Source: Aeromonas encheleia
GTDB lineage: Bacteria > Pseudomonadota > Gammaproteobacteria > Enterobacterales > Aeromonadaceae
Assembly: GCF_900637545.1 (NCBI RefSeq)
Contig: NZ_LR134376.1
Coordinates: forward strand, 3,367,001 to 3,431,000
Reading direction: 5' to 3'
DNA length: 64,000 nt
A program made the position numbers and the translations under genes. Shown here in pieces: positions 24,886 to 32,847 of the stretch (the first letter of the stretch is position 1; each line of letters opens with the position of its first letter). The notes below the pieces were generated by a model, which saw only the letters and a program-made list of their open reading frames with translations, had not been told where the DNA came from and ran no database searches.

Positions 24886-25786
24886 ATAAATTAAGCAGGG
24901 CCGCACCGCGTACCCCGCCGGCACCGCCGAAACGGGCCTGGCGGATCGCCGGCAGGGCGACGCCGGGCAGCAGATGGCCGGGCAGGCGCTGCGGCAACTG
25001 TTCATAGAGGGCGGGCAGGCCGCTGAGGCCGCCCCCCAGCACCACCACCTCGGGGTCGATCACCGAGATGGCGGTGGCGAGCCCGGCGGCCATGATCTCC
25101 AGCCAGCAGTCGATGGCCGCCAGAGCGCTGGGCTCGCGGGCATCGGCGCGGGCGACGATCTGGTGGCCGCTGGCCCGCTCGCTGTGGAAATGATGATAGA
25201 GCCGCTCCAGGCCGGTGCCGGAGGCATAGGTTTCGAAACAGACCAGGCGGCCGCAGCCGCAGCGGGGACGAGGCAGCTCGGGATACTTCATCAGGATGGT
25301 GGCCGGCAGCGGGTAATGGCCTATCTCCCCCGCCAGCCAGTTGCGCCCCTGGATGAGCCTGCCCGCCAGATAGACGGCGCCGCCGATGCCGGTGCCAATG
25401 GTCACCCCCAGGGCGCTCTCCGCCTCGGCGGCAGCCCCTTGCTGCACTTCGGACCAGAGGAAGCAGTTGGCGTCGTTGTCGACACTGACGGTACGACCCA
25501 GCAGGGTCGCCAGATCCGCCCCCAGATGACGGCCATGGATGGCGGGCAGGTTCGCGGCCACTATGCTCCGATCGTGGCGATTGAGGATGCCGGGAAAACC
25601 GATGCCGACCGCCCCTCTGGTGCCAAACCGGGCGTCGGCCTCCAGGGTCCTGGCGAGAATGAGTTGCTGCAATCCCTGATAGTCGTCACCCGGGGTGCTC
25701 ATGCGCTCCTCGTGACAGAGATTCAAGCCGCCGTCATAGACCGCGAAGGCTATCTTGGTGCCGCCAATATCAAAGCCGTAATACAT
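24884..25786 (-). CDS. nagK: N-acetyl-D-glucosamine kinase (ROK family)
   Basis: 300 residues. ATG 25786 was preferred over a GTG six bases earlier because GGGAG sits seven bases before it and E. coli NagK also begins MYYGFDIGGTKI. ROK motifs: ATP site FDIGGTKIAF, sugar site GFPGILNRHD, catalytic Asp in SVDNDANCFLWSE, TIGTGIGGAVYL, and the zinc motif CGCGRLVCFETYASG. It phosphorylates free GlcNAc released from murein recycling. Confidence 0.93.
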   Translation of the reverse strand: MYYGFDIGGTKIAFAVYDGGLNLCHEERMSTPGDDYQGLQQLILARTLEADARFGTRGAVGIGFPGILNRHDRSIVAANLPAIHGRHLGADLATLLGRTVSVDNDANCFLWSEVQQGAAAEAESALGVTIGTGIGGAVYLAGRLIQGRNWLAGEIGHYPLPATILMKYPELPRPRCGCGRLVCFETYASGTGLERLYHHFHSERASGHQIVARADAREPSALAAIDCWLEIMAAGLATAISVIDPEVVVLGGGLSGLPALYEQLPQRLPGHLLPGVALPAIRQARFGGAGGVRGAALLNL

Positions 25787-25897
25787 GCCCACACTCCCTT
25801 GCCGGTGAACCGGGTCACCTCAGTCTGTCCAGAAGGGGCACATTGTATTAATTCGCAAAAAAAATAAAGTGACCGGAGGCGAAAAACGGGAGCCAGC

Positions 25898-26404
25898 TCA
25901 AAGCAAACGGAACATTTGTCGCTGCAGGCAGGGTTGCCCGAAGCTCTGCAGGGTGCGCTCCTGACCATCGAAGATGAAGCCGCGGCGCTGGTAGAAGCGC
26001 TCCCCGATGTCGTTGCCATCGAGCAGCCACAACCTGACGCATTCGCAGCCTTCCCGGCGCATCTGCACCGCCACCGCCTGCCACAGCCGTTTGCCGTGGC
26101 CCTGGCACCAATGGTCGGGATGCAGGTAAAACGCCAGGATGCGGGCCGTCATCAGCGCCCCCTCCCGCGCCGGCTGCCAATAGAGCAGGCCGATGACCAG
26201 CTCCCCCAGGCAGAGCAGCATGGGATGGGGGCCGGGCTCGGCGAGCCGGTGGCGCCACACCCGCAGGTGCGCGGTGACCGCCAGCCGGGTCAGCGGCGCC
26301 TCCCCGAGCACCTTGCCATAGGCCGCCAGCCAGCTGGCCCGCTGCATCACCGTCATGGCGGCGGCGTCAGCGGGGCGGGCCATGCGCAGACTTATGCCTT
26401 GCAC
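25898..26404 (-). CDS. GNAT family N-acetyltransferase
   Basis: 168 residues with the GNAT core: ILAFYLHPDHWCQGHGKRLWQAV corresponds to the acetyl-CoA binding (R/Q)xxGxG/A motif, followed by LWLLDGNDIGERFYQRRGFIFDG. Substrate cannot be inferred. The start overlaps the end of the M48 protease gene by thirteen bases; an internal ATG at 26383 is an alternative. It is probably co-transcribed with the protease. Confidence 0.85.
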   Translation of the reverse strand: MQGISLRMARPADAAAMTVMQRASWLAAYGKVLGEAPLTRLAVTAHLRVWRHRLAEPGPHPMLLCLGELVIGLLYWQPAREGALMTARILAFYLHPDHWCQGHGKRLWQAVAVQMRREGCECVRLWLLDGNDIGERFYQRRGFIFDGQERTLQSFGQPCLQRQMFRLL

Positions 26405-27201
26405 TGAGGAGTCAGACCTGCGGCACGGGCCTGTTGATACAGGGGCTGCGCCTCGGCCAGCTGGGCCTGCAGCTCGGCGATGCGGTTCTGATCACTGGGG
26501 TGGGTGGAGAGCAGCTGGGGCGGCGCCTTGCCACCGGAGGCGGCACTCATGTTCTGCCACAGGGGAATGGCCTGGGCCGGGTCGAAGCCGGCACGGGCCA
26601 TCAGATCCAGCCCAAGCCGATCGGCCTCGCTCTCCTGCTCACGGCCATAGGGCAGGGTGATCCCCACCTGGACCCCGAGTCCGAGCGCCGCCATGGTGGC
26701 ACCGCCGCCCTGGCTGCTGCCCAGGGCCACATCGGCCACCGCCAGCCCGATGCCGGTCAACTGATCCCGGGAGAGACGCTCGTTGGAGTGCTGGGCCAGC
26801 ACATGGGTCAGCTCGTGACCTATGACGGTGGCGAGCTGATCCTGATTCTTGGCGACCTTGAGCAGGCCGCTGTAGACCCCGATCTTGCCGCCAGGCAGGG
26901 CGAAGGCGTTCACCTCCTTGGAGTCGAACACCACCACTTCCCAGCTGGTGATGCCGTAGCTGGCCGGCACCTGGGCGGTGATCGCCTTGGCCACGCAGGA
27001 GACATAAGCGTTGAGCCTGGCATCCTTGCTCACCTTCTCCTGCTTCTTCATCTGATCGAAGGAGTCGGCCCCCAGCTGGTTCATCTGCTGGGGGGAGAAG
27101 AGCAGCATCTGGCTGCGGCCGGTCGGCGACTGGGCACAGCCGGCCAGCAGCGAACCGCACAGAGCCACCAGGCCGATTTTGGACAGAGAAGAGGCGCGCA
27201 T
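26392..27201 (-). CDS. M48 family metallopeptidase lipoprotein
   Basis: 269 residues. A lipoprotein signal (LLAGC) predicts anchoring in a membrane. The zinc site is HELTHVLAQH (HExxH) with the third ligand in EQESEADRLGLDLMARAGFDP. The arrangement equals LoiP/YggG-like periplasmic proteases and the OMA1 family. AAGGATCC precedes the ATG. Likely role in envelope quality control; the exact orthologue is not certain. Confidence 0.9.
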   Translation of the reverse strand: MRASSLSKIGLVALCGSLLAGCAQSPTGRSQMLLFSPQQMNQLGADSFDQMKKQEKVSKDARLNAYVSCVAKAITAQVPASYGITSWEVVVFDSKEVNAFALPGGKIGVYSGLLKVAKNQDQLATVIGHELTHVLAQHSNERLSRDQLTGIGLAVADVALGSSQGGGATMAALGLGVQVGITLPYGREQESEADRLGLDLMARAGFDPAQAIPLWQNMSAASGGKAPPQLLSTHPSDQNRIAELQAQLAEAQPLYQQARAAGLTPQCKA

Positions 27202-27307
27202 GAAGGGATCCTTTACCTTGAAGTTGCCCTATTTTCGGGAATGCCGCCGTCCGGTGCAAGCCGCCAGCCATGACATGCGACCAAAAAGATCCCATGGCGC
27301 CAATAAA

Positions 27308-27330
27308 AACGAGCCCGCATGGGGCTCGTT
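27308..27330 (-). terminator. Terminator after pstS
   Basis: Nine-base stem AACGAGCCC/GGGCTCGTT with a five-base loop; on the minus strand it is followed by TTTTTATT. It follows pstS directly, so pstS is a single-gene transcript here. Confidence 0.88.
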
Positions 27331-27354
27331 GTTCTGTACTGGCGAGGCGCTGGC

Positions 27355-28329
27355 TTACATCAGGCCCAGCTTCTTCAGGTCGGCCTGGACCACCTTGGCG
27401 GGGACAGGCACGTAACCGTCCTTGGCCACTATGGTCTGACCGGCCTTGGAGAGGATCATCTTCACAAACTCTTGCTCCATCGGGGAGAGCGGCTTGTTCG
27501 GATGCTTGTTCACGTAAACGTACAGGAAGCGCGAGAGCGGATACTTGCCGGTGATGGCGTTGTCAGAGGTCGCCTCGATGAAGGTCTTGCCATCCTTGGA
27601 GAGCGGCACGGCGCGCACGCCTGAGGTGACATAACCGATGCCGGAGTAGCCGATGCCGTTCAGGGAGGAGGAGACGGACTGCACCACGGAGGCGGAGCCC
27701 GGCTGCTCGTTCACGCCGCTCTTGAAGTCGCCGTTACACAGGGCGTGCTCCTTGAAGTAACCGTAGGTACCGGATACCGAGTTGCGACCGAACAGCTGCA
27801 GATCCTTGCTGGACCAGCTGCCATCCAGACCCAGATCGGACCACTTGGTGGCGGCCTTGGCTTCGCCGCACTTGAGGGTGCTGGAGAAGATGGCGTCGAT
27901 CTGCGGCATGGTCAGCCCCTTGATGGGGTTGTCCTTGTTGACGAACACGGCCAGGGCATCGACCGCGACGCGGATGGCGGTCGGCTTGTAGCCGTAACGC
28001 TTCTCGAATGCCTCTTCTTCACCGGCCTTCATGGCGCGGCTCATGGGGCCAAACTGGGCGACGCCCTCGGTCAGTGCGGTCGGCGCGGTAGAAGAACCGG
28101 CGGCCTGGATCTGCACGTTGACGTTGGGGTACATGCGCTTAAATTCTTCGGCCCACAGGGTCATCATGTTGGCCAGGGTGTCTGAGCCGACAGAGGACAG
28201 GTTGCCCGAGATGCCGCTGGTCGGGGCGTATTCCGGCAGGTCTTTATCCACACCGGCAGCCAGAGTGCTGACAGAAAACAGGGTTGCTGCGGTGAATCCG
28301 ATCACACCGGCCAGTTTGTTGAGTTTCAT
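27355..28329 (-). CDS. pstS: Phosphate-binding periplasmic protein
   Basis: 324 residues with a signal peptide (cleavage after TLAA). Phosphate-binding motifs: [28 protein letters not shown] with [10 protein letters not shown], and [14 protein letters not shown]. The form is that of the PstS group with [10 protein letters not shown] rather than the classic E. coli TGSG motif. It delivers phosphate to a PstCAB permease not in this window. A Pho box lies about 200 bases upstream, before a decayed copy of the gene's first 15 codons, and phoBR follows upstream in the same direction. Confidence 0.93.
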   Translation of the reverse strand: MKLNKLAGVIGFTAATLFSVSTLAAGVDKDLPEYAPTSGISGNLSSVGSDTLANMMTLWAEEFKRMYPNVNVQIQAAGSSTAPTALTEGVAQFGPMSRAMKAGEEEAFEKRYGYKPTAIRVAVDALAVFVNKDNPIKGLTMPQIDAIFSSTLKCGEAKAATKWSDLGLDGSWSSKDLQLFGRNSVSGTYGYFKEHALCNGDFKSGVNEQPGSASVVQSVSSSLNGIGYSGIGYVTSGVRAVPLSKDGKTFIEATSDNAITGKYPLSRFLYVYVNKHPNKPLSPMEQEFVKMILSKAGQTIVAKDGYVPVPAKVVQADLKKLGLM

Positions 28330-28377
28330 CCAATCTCTCCAAAATTACAGAAGGCTATTGCCAATACATGGCGCCGA

Positions 28378-28434
28378 TTAACACTGTCTTGCGGTGGTCA
28401 ACCCGACTGCATCAGTCAGATTGTTGAGTTTCAT
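28378..28434 (-). pseudogene. Relic copy of the pstS start (18-codon frame)
   Basis: The minus strand reads MKLNNLTDAVGLTTARQC and stops; the real gene begins [15 protein letters not shown]. The ATGs are 105 bases apart. Likeness continues upstream through the leader (CTCTCTCCAAAATGACAGAAGG against ATCTCTCCAAAATTACAGAAGG) to GGCGCC at 28481. So a duplication took leader plus gene start. It lies between the Pho box and pstS and is therefore part of the transcribed leader. Confidence 0.8.
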
Positions 28435-28524
28435 TCCCTACCCTCTCTCTCCAAAATGACAGAAGGTCTGTTCTTAAGACGGCGCCAGTATCTGACCTGG
28501 CAATGACAAATTTATGGATTTAAT

Positions 28525-28542
28525 GTGACACTTTGATGACAT
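28525..28542 (-). promoter_or_regulatory. Pho box for pstS
   Basis: Minus strand ATGTCATCAAAGTGTCAC fits two PhoB half-sites of the CTGTCAT type with the usual eleven-base period. A further TTTGTCAT is at 28502-28509. PhoB is encoded nearby, so phosphate starvation control of pstS is expected. Confidence 0.75.
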
Positions 28543-28565
28543 GGCGGCAGATGCTGGCAGATGAG

Positions 28566-28590
28566 AAGGGGGCCTCGCAGAGGCCCCCTT
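28566..28590 (-). terminator. Terminator after phoBR
   Basis: Eleven-base perfect stem AAGGGGGCCTC/GAGGCCCCCTT with a GCA loop, just after the phoR stop on the minus strand and before the pstS promoter region. Confidence 0.82.
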
Positions 28591-28617
28591 GATGACACTA
28601 ACGCATTGCTGCCGAGG

Positions 28618-29910
28618 CTATTTCACCACCATCCTCGCCGGGATGAGGAAGCTGAAGCGGCTACCGACACCGACCTGGCTCTCTATCTCGAGCTGGGCGT
28701 CGTGATGGCTCAGCGCGTGCTTGACGATGGCGAGGCCGAGCCCGGAGCCGCCGGTATGGCGGGAGCGCGCCTTGTCGACCCGGTAGAAGCGCTCGGTGAG
28801 GCGCGCCAGATGCTCAGGCGGTATCCCCTCCCCCTCGTCCTGCACCGCGAACAGCGCCATGGCCCCCTGCTTGCGCCACTCCACGCTGATCTTGCGACCC
28901 GCCGGGGTGTAGTGAATGGCGTTGTAGACCAGGTTGGAGACGGCGCTGCGCAGCTGATCCCTGTCCCCTCGCACCAGCAGGCCGGGCTGCACCCTGAACT
29001 CTATCTGGTGCGCATGCTCCCCGGAGAGCGCCCGCGCCTCCTGCTCCAGCAACCCCAGCATGGCGGGCATGTCCACCAGATGGGACAGATCCACGGTCGG
29101 GGCCGCCTCGATCCGCGACAGGGTGAGCAGCTGATTGACCAGATTGTCCATGCGGATGGTCTGCTCCATCATCACCCTGTGCGCCTTGGCCCACATGGCG
29201 GGGGGGGGCGGCTCCTCGGTCATCTCCAGATAACCCTTGAGCACGGTGAGCGGGGTGCGCAGCTCGTGGGAGACGTTGGAGACGAAGTGCTTGCGGGTCT
29301 TCTCCAGACTGCGCAGCCGGGTCACGTCACGCACCACCAGCATGGCCTGATCCTCGGCGTAGGGCATGATGCGAAACTCGAGCGATTTCTCCTCGTTGAT
29401 CGGGGAGTTCATCTCGAAGGGTTCGTCATACTGCCCCTTGCCGAGGTAGGCGACGAAGGCGGGATTGCGGATCAGGTTGCCGATGTGCTGACCGGCATCC
29501 TCAGGCCAGCGAAAGCCGAGCAGTTGCTCCGCCAGCCGGTTGCACCAGAGGATGCTGCCATCGGTGCGAAACACCACGGCCGCATCGGGCAGCGCCTCGG
29601 CCCCCTCCCGAAAGCGGCGGATCAGACCCGCCAGCTCGCGGCGCCGGGCCCGGTGGCGCTGCTGCAGCTTGTAGATGCCGTTGAAGATGTATTCCCAGCT
29701 GCCGCTGCCGTTGGGGGGCACCAGGCTGCGATCGTGCCACAGCCAGTCCGACAGCCGCTTCTGGAAGCGGTAGTGCCAGCCGAGGTGCAGCAGGGTGGCT
29801 AGCAGCAGGCAGAGGGTGAGGTAATTCGTCAACCAACCTACCAAGACGAAGGGGGCGTAGAAGAACGCCATTCGCCACAACTGTCGCCGCCAGGCGTAAG
29901 GTTGCAACAT
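28618..29910 (-). CDS. phoR: Phosphate regulon sensor histidine kinase
   Basis: 430 residues. Two N-terminal membrane segments, a short basic linker, a PAS domain (VFRTDGSILWCNRLAEQLLGF) and the kinase core. The phospho-acceptor histidine is in FVSNVSHELRTPLTVL; N box NLVYNAIHYTP, G1 VQDEGEGIP and G2 GGSGLGLAIVKH are intact. It phosphorylates PhoB when phosphate is short, and the gene starts eight bases after phoB. AGGGG precedes the ATG. Confidence 0.95.
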   Translation of the reverse strand: MLQPYAWRRQLWRMAFFYAPFVLVGWLTNYLTLCLLLATLLHLGWHYRFQKRLSDWLWHDRSLVPPNGSGSWEYIFNGIYKLQQRHRARRRELAGLIRRFREGAEALPDAAVVFRTDGSILWCNRLAEQLLGFRWPEDAGQHIGNLIRNPAFVAYLGKGQYDEPFEMNSPINEEKSLEFRIMPYAEDQAMLVVRDVTRLRSLEKTRKHFVSNVSHELRTPLTVLKGYLEMTEEPPPPAMWAKAHRVMMEQTIRMDNLVNQLLTLSRIEAAPTVDLSHLVDMPAMLGLLEQEARALSGEHAHQIEFRVQPGLLVRGDRDQLRSAVSNLVYNAIHYTPAGRKISVEWRKQGAMALFAVQDEGEGIPPEHLARLTERFYRVDKARSRHTGGSGLGLAIVKHALSHHDAQLEIESQVGVGSRFSFLIPARMVVK

Positions 29911-29918
29911 GTTAGCCC

Positions 29919-30608
29919 CTAGAGACGGGTTGAGAAGCGATATCCGGCTCCACGCACCGTCTGGATCAATCTGTCGTGCCCCGTCTCTTCGATCGCCTTG
30001 CGCAGGCGACGGATGTGCACATCCACGGTTCTGTCCTCCACATACACATTAGTACCCCAGACGTTGTTGAGCAGTTGCTCGCGGCTGTAGACCCGCTCCG
30101 GGTGCGTCATGAAGAAGTGCAGCAGCTTGAACTCGGTCGGCCCCATGTCGAGCGCCTTGTCTTCGGCGCTGACGCGATGGGAAACCGGATCCAGCTTGAG
30201 CCCCTGCACCTCGATCACCTCGTCCACCGAGGTGGGGGAGACCCGACGCATCACGGCATGCAGCCGCGCGGTCAGCTCCTTGGGGGAGAACGGCTTGGTG
30301 ATGTAGTCGTCGGCTCCCGCCTCCAGACCGCGCACCTTGTCCTCCTCCTCGCCACGGGCGGTCAGCATCACCACCGGGATCTGGCGGGTCACCTCATCCT
30401 GTTTGAGTTGCTTGATAAACTGGATGCCACTGCCACCGGGCATCATCCAGTCCAGCACGATAAGTTCCGGGTAGGGCTCACGCACCTTCGCCAAGCCATC
30501 GGCATAGTCTTCCGCTTCAATCGTCTCATATCCTTTTTGCTCGAGCACGAAGCAGAGCATTTCGCGGATTGGTGCCTCGTCCTCGACCACCAGAATTCGC
30601 TTAGCCAT
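29919..30608 (-). CDS. phoB: Phosphate regulon response regulator
   Basis: 229 residues. Receiver domain with acidic pocket VEDEAPI, phospho-acceptor Asp in [13 protein letters not shown], Thr in [10 protein letters not shown] and Lys in [11 protein letters not shown]. The C-terminal winged helix ([42 protein letters not shown]) is the OmpR/PhoB type that binds Pho boxes. Its own promoter region has a Pho box, implying positive autoregulation. Confidence 0.96.
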   Translation of the reverse strand: MAKRILVVEDEAPIREMLCFVLEQKGYETIEAEDYADGLAKVREPYPELIVLDWMMPGGSGIQFIKQLKQDEVTRQIPVVMLTARGEEEDKVRGLEAGADDYITKPFSPKELTARLHAVMRRVSPTSVDEVIEVQGLKLDPVSHRVSAEDKALDMGPTEFKLLHFFMTHPERVYSREQLLNNVWGTNVYVEDRTVDVHIRRLRKAIEETGHDRLIQTVRGAGYRFSTRL

Positions 30609-30660
30609 ATCCCTTCTCTCTCCTCTGTGAAGATGGGTGCGCCAATTATTAGAACTTTCT

Positions 30661-30686
30661 GTGACACTTTTATGACTTTATGACAG
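30661..30686 (-). promoter_or_regulatory. Pho box upstream of phoB
   Basis: Minus strand CTGTCATAAAGTCATAAAAG followed by TGTCAC gives two or three direct half-sites in an AT-rich frame, 53-78 bases before the phoB ATG. This is the strongest Pho-like match in the window. Confidence 0.8.
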
Positions 30687-30710
30687 GCAGGATGATAAAC
30701 GTTTTCAGTT

Positions 30711-31121
30711 TCAGTTGGCAGCGACGCGTTGCAGCAGGTCCCAGCGGTTGCCACTGAGGTCCTCGAACACCACCACGGTGCCATAGGCCTCGACCCGGGG
30801 CTGTTCACAAAAGTGCACGCCATAGGCCTGCATCCGATGGTAATCGCCCCAAAAATCGTCGGTCTCGAGGAACAGGAAGACCCGGCCACCGCCCTGCCGG
30901 CCGATGGCGGCCTCTTGCTCGGGATTGGCGGCTCGCGCCAGCAACAGCGCCGAGCCGGAGGCGCCCCTGGGGGCGACCCGCACCCAGCGCTTGCCGGGCT
31001 TGCCCGGCTCGTCGAGCGGGCTGTCTTCCAGCAGGGCGAAGCCGAGCCCCTGGGTGAAGAAGGCGATGGCCTGGTCGTAGTCGGCCACCAGCAGGGTCAG
31101 GGCGCCAAGGTGTTGCGGCAT
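30711..31121 (-). CDS. VOC family (glyoxalase-like) protein
   Basis: 136 residues from ATG 31121, chosen for GAGGAAC upstream; 19 further residues in frame do not fit the family. Two beta-alpha-beta-beta-beta units of the vicinal oxygen chelate fold are visible: LTLLVADYDQAIAFFTQGLGF and the C-terminal YGTVVVFEDLSGNRWDLLQ, which carries a metal-ligand Glu. Relatives include glyoxalases and antibiotic-binding proteins. Substrate unknown. Confidence 0.85.
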   Translation of the reverse strand: MPQHLGALTLLVADYDQAIAFFTQGLGFALLEDSPLDEPGKPGKRWVRVAPRGASGSALLLARAANPEQEAAIGRQGGGRVFLFLETDDFWGDYHRMQAYGVHFCEQPRVEAYGTVVVFEDLSGNRWDLLQRVAAN

Positions 31122-31240
31122 GGGGATGTTCCTCGTCAGATGAGCCGGGCGGCGAGCGCCTTCATTGCGGCGCAGCATAGCGGGCTTTTGCCCGCAGAGG
31201 CCAGCACGGCCAGTGCATTTGAGGGCACCACCGCGCGCCC

Positions 31241-32521
31241 TTACCCCACCTCGACCCGGTTGCGCCCCTGCTTCTTGGCCCGATAGAGCGCCTCGTCGGC
31301 CCGCTTGAGCACACTTTCCAGCGGATCGCCGCGCCGCTCCGCCACCCCGAAGGAGGCGGTGATCTTCAGGCCCCTTGGCCAGTGCGGATAGCCGACCAGC
31401 GCGGCCCGCAGCCGCTCGGCCAGCGCCAGCGCCTTGGCCTGCTCATGGTGCAGGCAGACCAGCACGAACTCCTCTCCCCCCCAGCGCACCAGGCGGCAGA
31501 GGCTATCGCAGTGGCGCAGCACCTCGCTCACCATGTGCTTGAGCACCTCGTCCCCCATGGGGTGGCCATGGTTGTCGTTGACCCGCTTGAAGTGATCGAT
31601 GTCGATATAGATAAAGGAGAGCGGTATCTCGCCGAGCTCGCTGAGCAGCTTCTCGCCGCCGAACCGGTTGAGGGCCCCGGTCAGGGGATCGTAACGGGCC
31701 TCCTCCTCGGTGCGCCGACTCTGCTCGCTCAGGCTCTGGCTAAGCGCCTCGGCCGCCCGCCGCGCCGCCCTGGCCTTGCGCAGCCGGTCCCGCATCAGCA
31801 GATGCTGCACCAGAAACAGCGTGAGCCCGTAGGCCAGCCAGCTCAGCAACAGGGGACGATAGAAGGAGCCAGCCCGCCCCCAGCGGCCATAAAACTCCAT
31901 CTGCTCCAGCGCCAGCCGGTAGTGGCCGGGCTTCATGCCGACACCGGAGGCGATCTCGATGGCAAAGACGTGGTGCAGATCCGGCCCCTGCTGGGAGAGC
32001 GGGATCTTGTATTGCTGCACCCACCAGGTGGCCGGGGTAAACACCTTGAGCGGCACGTCCTGGACACGGCCGTAATCGTCGGGGCGGAAGATCACCTCGT
32101 TGAACTTGTGGGAGGTCTCATCCCCGGGCTTGGAGTAGGCGGGGTGATAGTTGCGCAGATAGAGTCGCCATACTTGCTCCCCCTCGCCCTCGACCCGCAA
32201 CTTGATGCGCACCCCGTCGAAATGGGAGAGATCGATTCCCTGCTCGGGCTTGGCCAGGGTCAGAGCCAGCTCACAGAAGGGAAATTCGTAGCCGGCGCGC
32301 AACTGGCAGTCGATAGCGGGTTGCTCCCGTGATGGGAGCAGGGAGGTGACCGAATGGCCCCCCAGCGGGCGATCATCATGCACGGTGACGGACAGTTCGG
32401 CATTCGCCACCATCTCCAGCCGTCGATCCGGCCCGAATTCAAACAGCAGGATCGCCAGCAGGCTCAATACCAGCAACACCCAGAACAACAGGTTGGTCAC
32501 GCGAGAATAGGAAGGAAGCAT
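31241..32521 (-). CDS. GGDEF diguanylate cyclase with periplasmic sensor domain
   Basis: 426 residues from ATG 32521; a GTG nine bases earlier is possible. One membrane segment near the start, an outer domain of about 190 residues resembling a carbohydrate-binding-like beta fold, a second membrane segment (LLLSWLAYGLTLFLVQHLL), a coiled linker, then GGDEF with YDPLTGALNRFGGE, YIDIDHFKRVNDNHGHPMGD and active loop RWGGEEF. The inhibitory RxxD site is missing (DSLC). Signal sensed is unknown. Confidence 0.88.
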   Translation of the reverse strand: MLPSYSRVTNLLFWVLLVLSLLAILLFEFGPDRRLEMVANAELSVTVHDDRPLGGHSVTSLLPSREQPAIDCQLRAGYEFPFCELALTLAKPEQGIDLSHFDGVRIKLRVEGEGEQVWRLYLRNYHPAYSKPGDETSHKFNEVIFRPDDYGRVQDVPLKVFTPATWWVQQYKIPLSQQGPDLHHVFAIEIASGVGMKPGHYRLALEQMEFYGRWGRAGSFYRPLLLSWLAYGLTLFLVQHLLMRDRLRKARAARRAAEALSQSLSEQSRRTEEEARYDPLTGALNRFGGEKLLSELGEIPLSFIYIDIDHFKRVNDNHGHPMGDEVLKHMVSEVLRHCDSLCRLVRWGGEEFVLVCLHHEQAKALALAERLRAALVGYPHWPRGLKITASFGVAERRGDPLESVLKRADEALYRAKKQGRNRVEVG

Positions 32522-32530
32522 ATGTATCAC

Positions 32531-32847
32531 GCCTAAACAGGACTCTTACTCTACACCTTCCGATCCGGCTCCAACCTGATCCGGATCCGAAGGTTATTAC
32601 ACGCGCCGCCGCGGGCGCCATGGGCTAACGGGCCGCTGACATGCCTAGGGGCATGCGGGGCCGCCGCTCCCAGACGCAGGGATAACCCTGCTTGAGTTCC
32701 GTTCGGAATCAGATCCATGCTCGGGGTGGGAGGGAGCGGGCCAACGTCTTGATATCTTTACCACAGAGCACTCCATGCTACGGAAAAATAAAGAGAAATC
32801 GTCTTGCGCCCCATAGTACACAAGGCGGGCAGGAAGCGATAGCGCCC
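32531..32847. other. Structured gene-free spacer
   Basis: 317 bases without a gene between the GGDEF start and the sigma-54 activator end. It is rich in inverted repeats: CATGCC-TAGG-GGCATG near 32640-32656, GCAGGG-ATAA-CCCTGC near 32672-32687 and several GGCCGC/GCGGCC pairs. The pattern suggests a folded leader RNA or a terminator region, but I match it to no known RNA class. Confidence 0.4.

Noticed and set aside
25845-25872. AT-rich tract upstream of nagK as a NagC operator
   Set aside because: It has flanking A/T tracts and a central CG but does not match a consensus I can state with confidence.
32672-32687. Homing-endonuclease-like site (GGGATAACCCTG resembling the I-SceI target)
   Set aside because: It is a short hairpin with partial likeness only; no endonuclease or intron is near.
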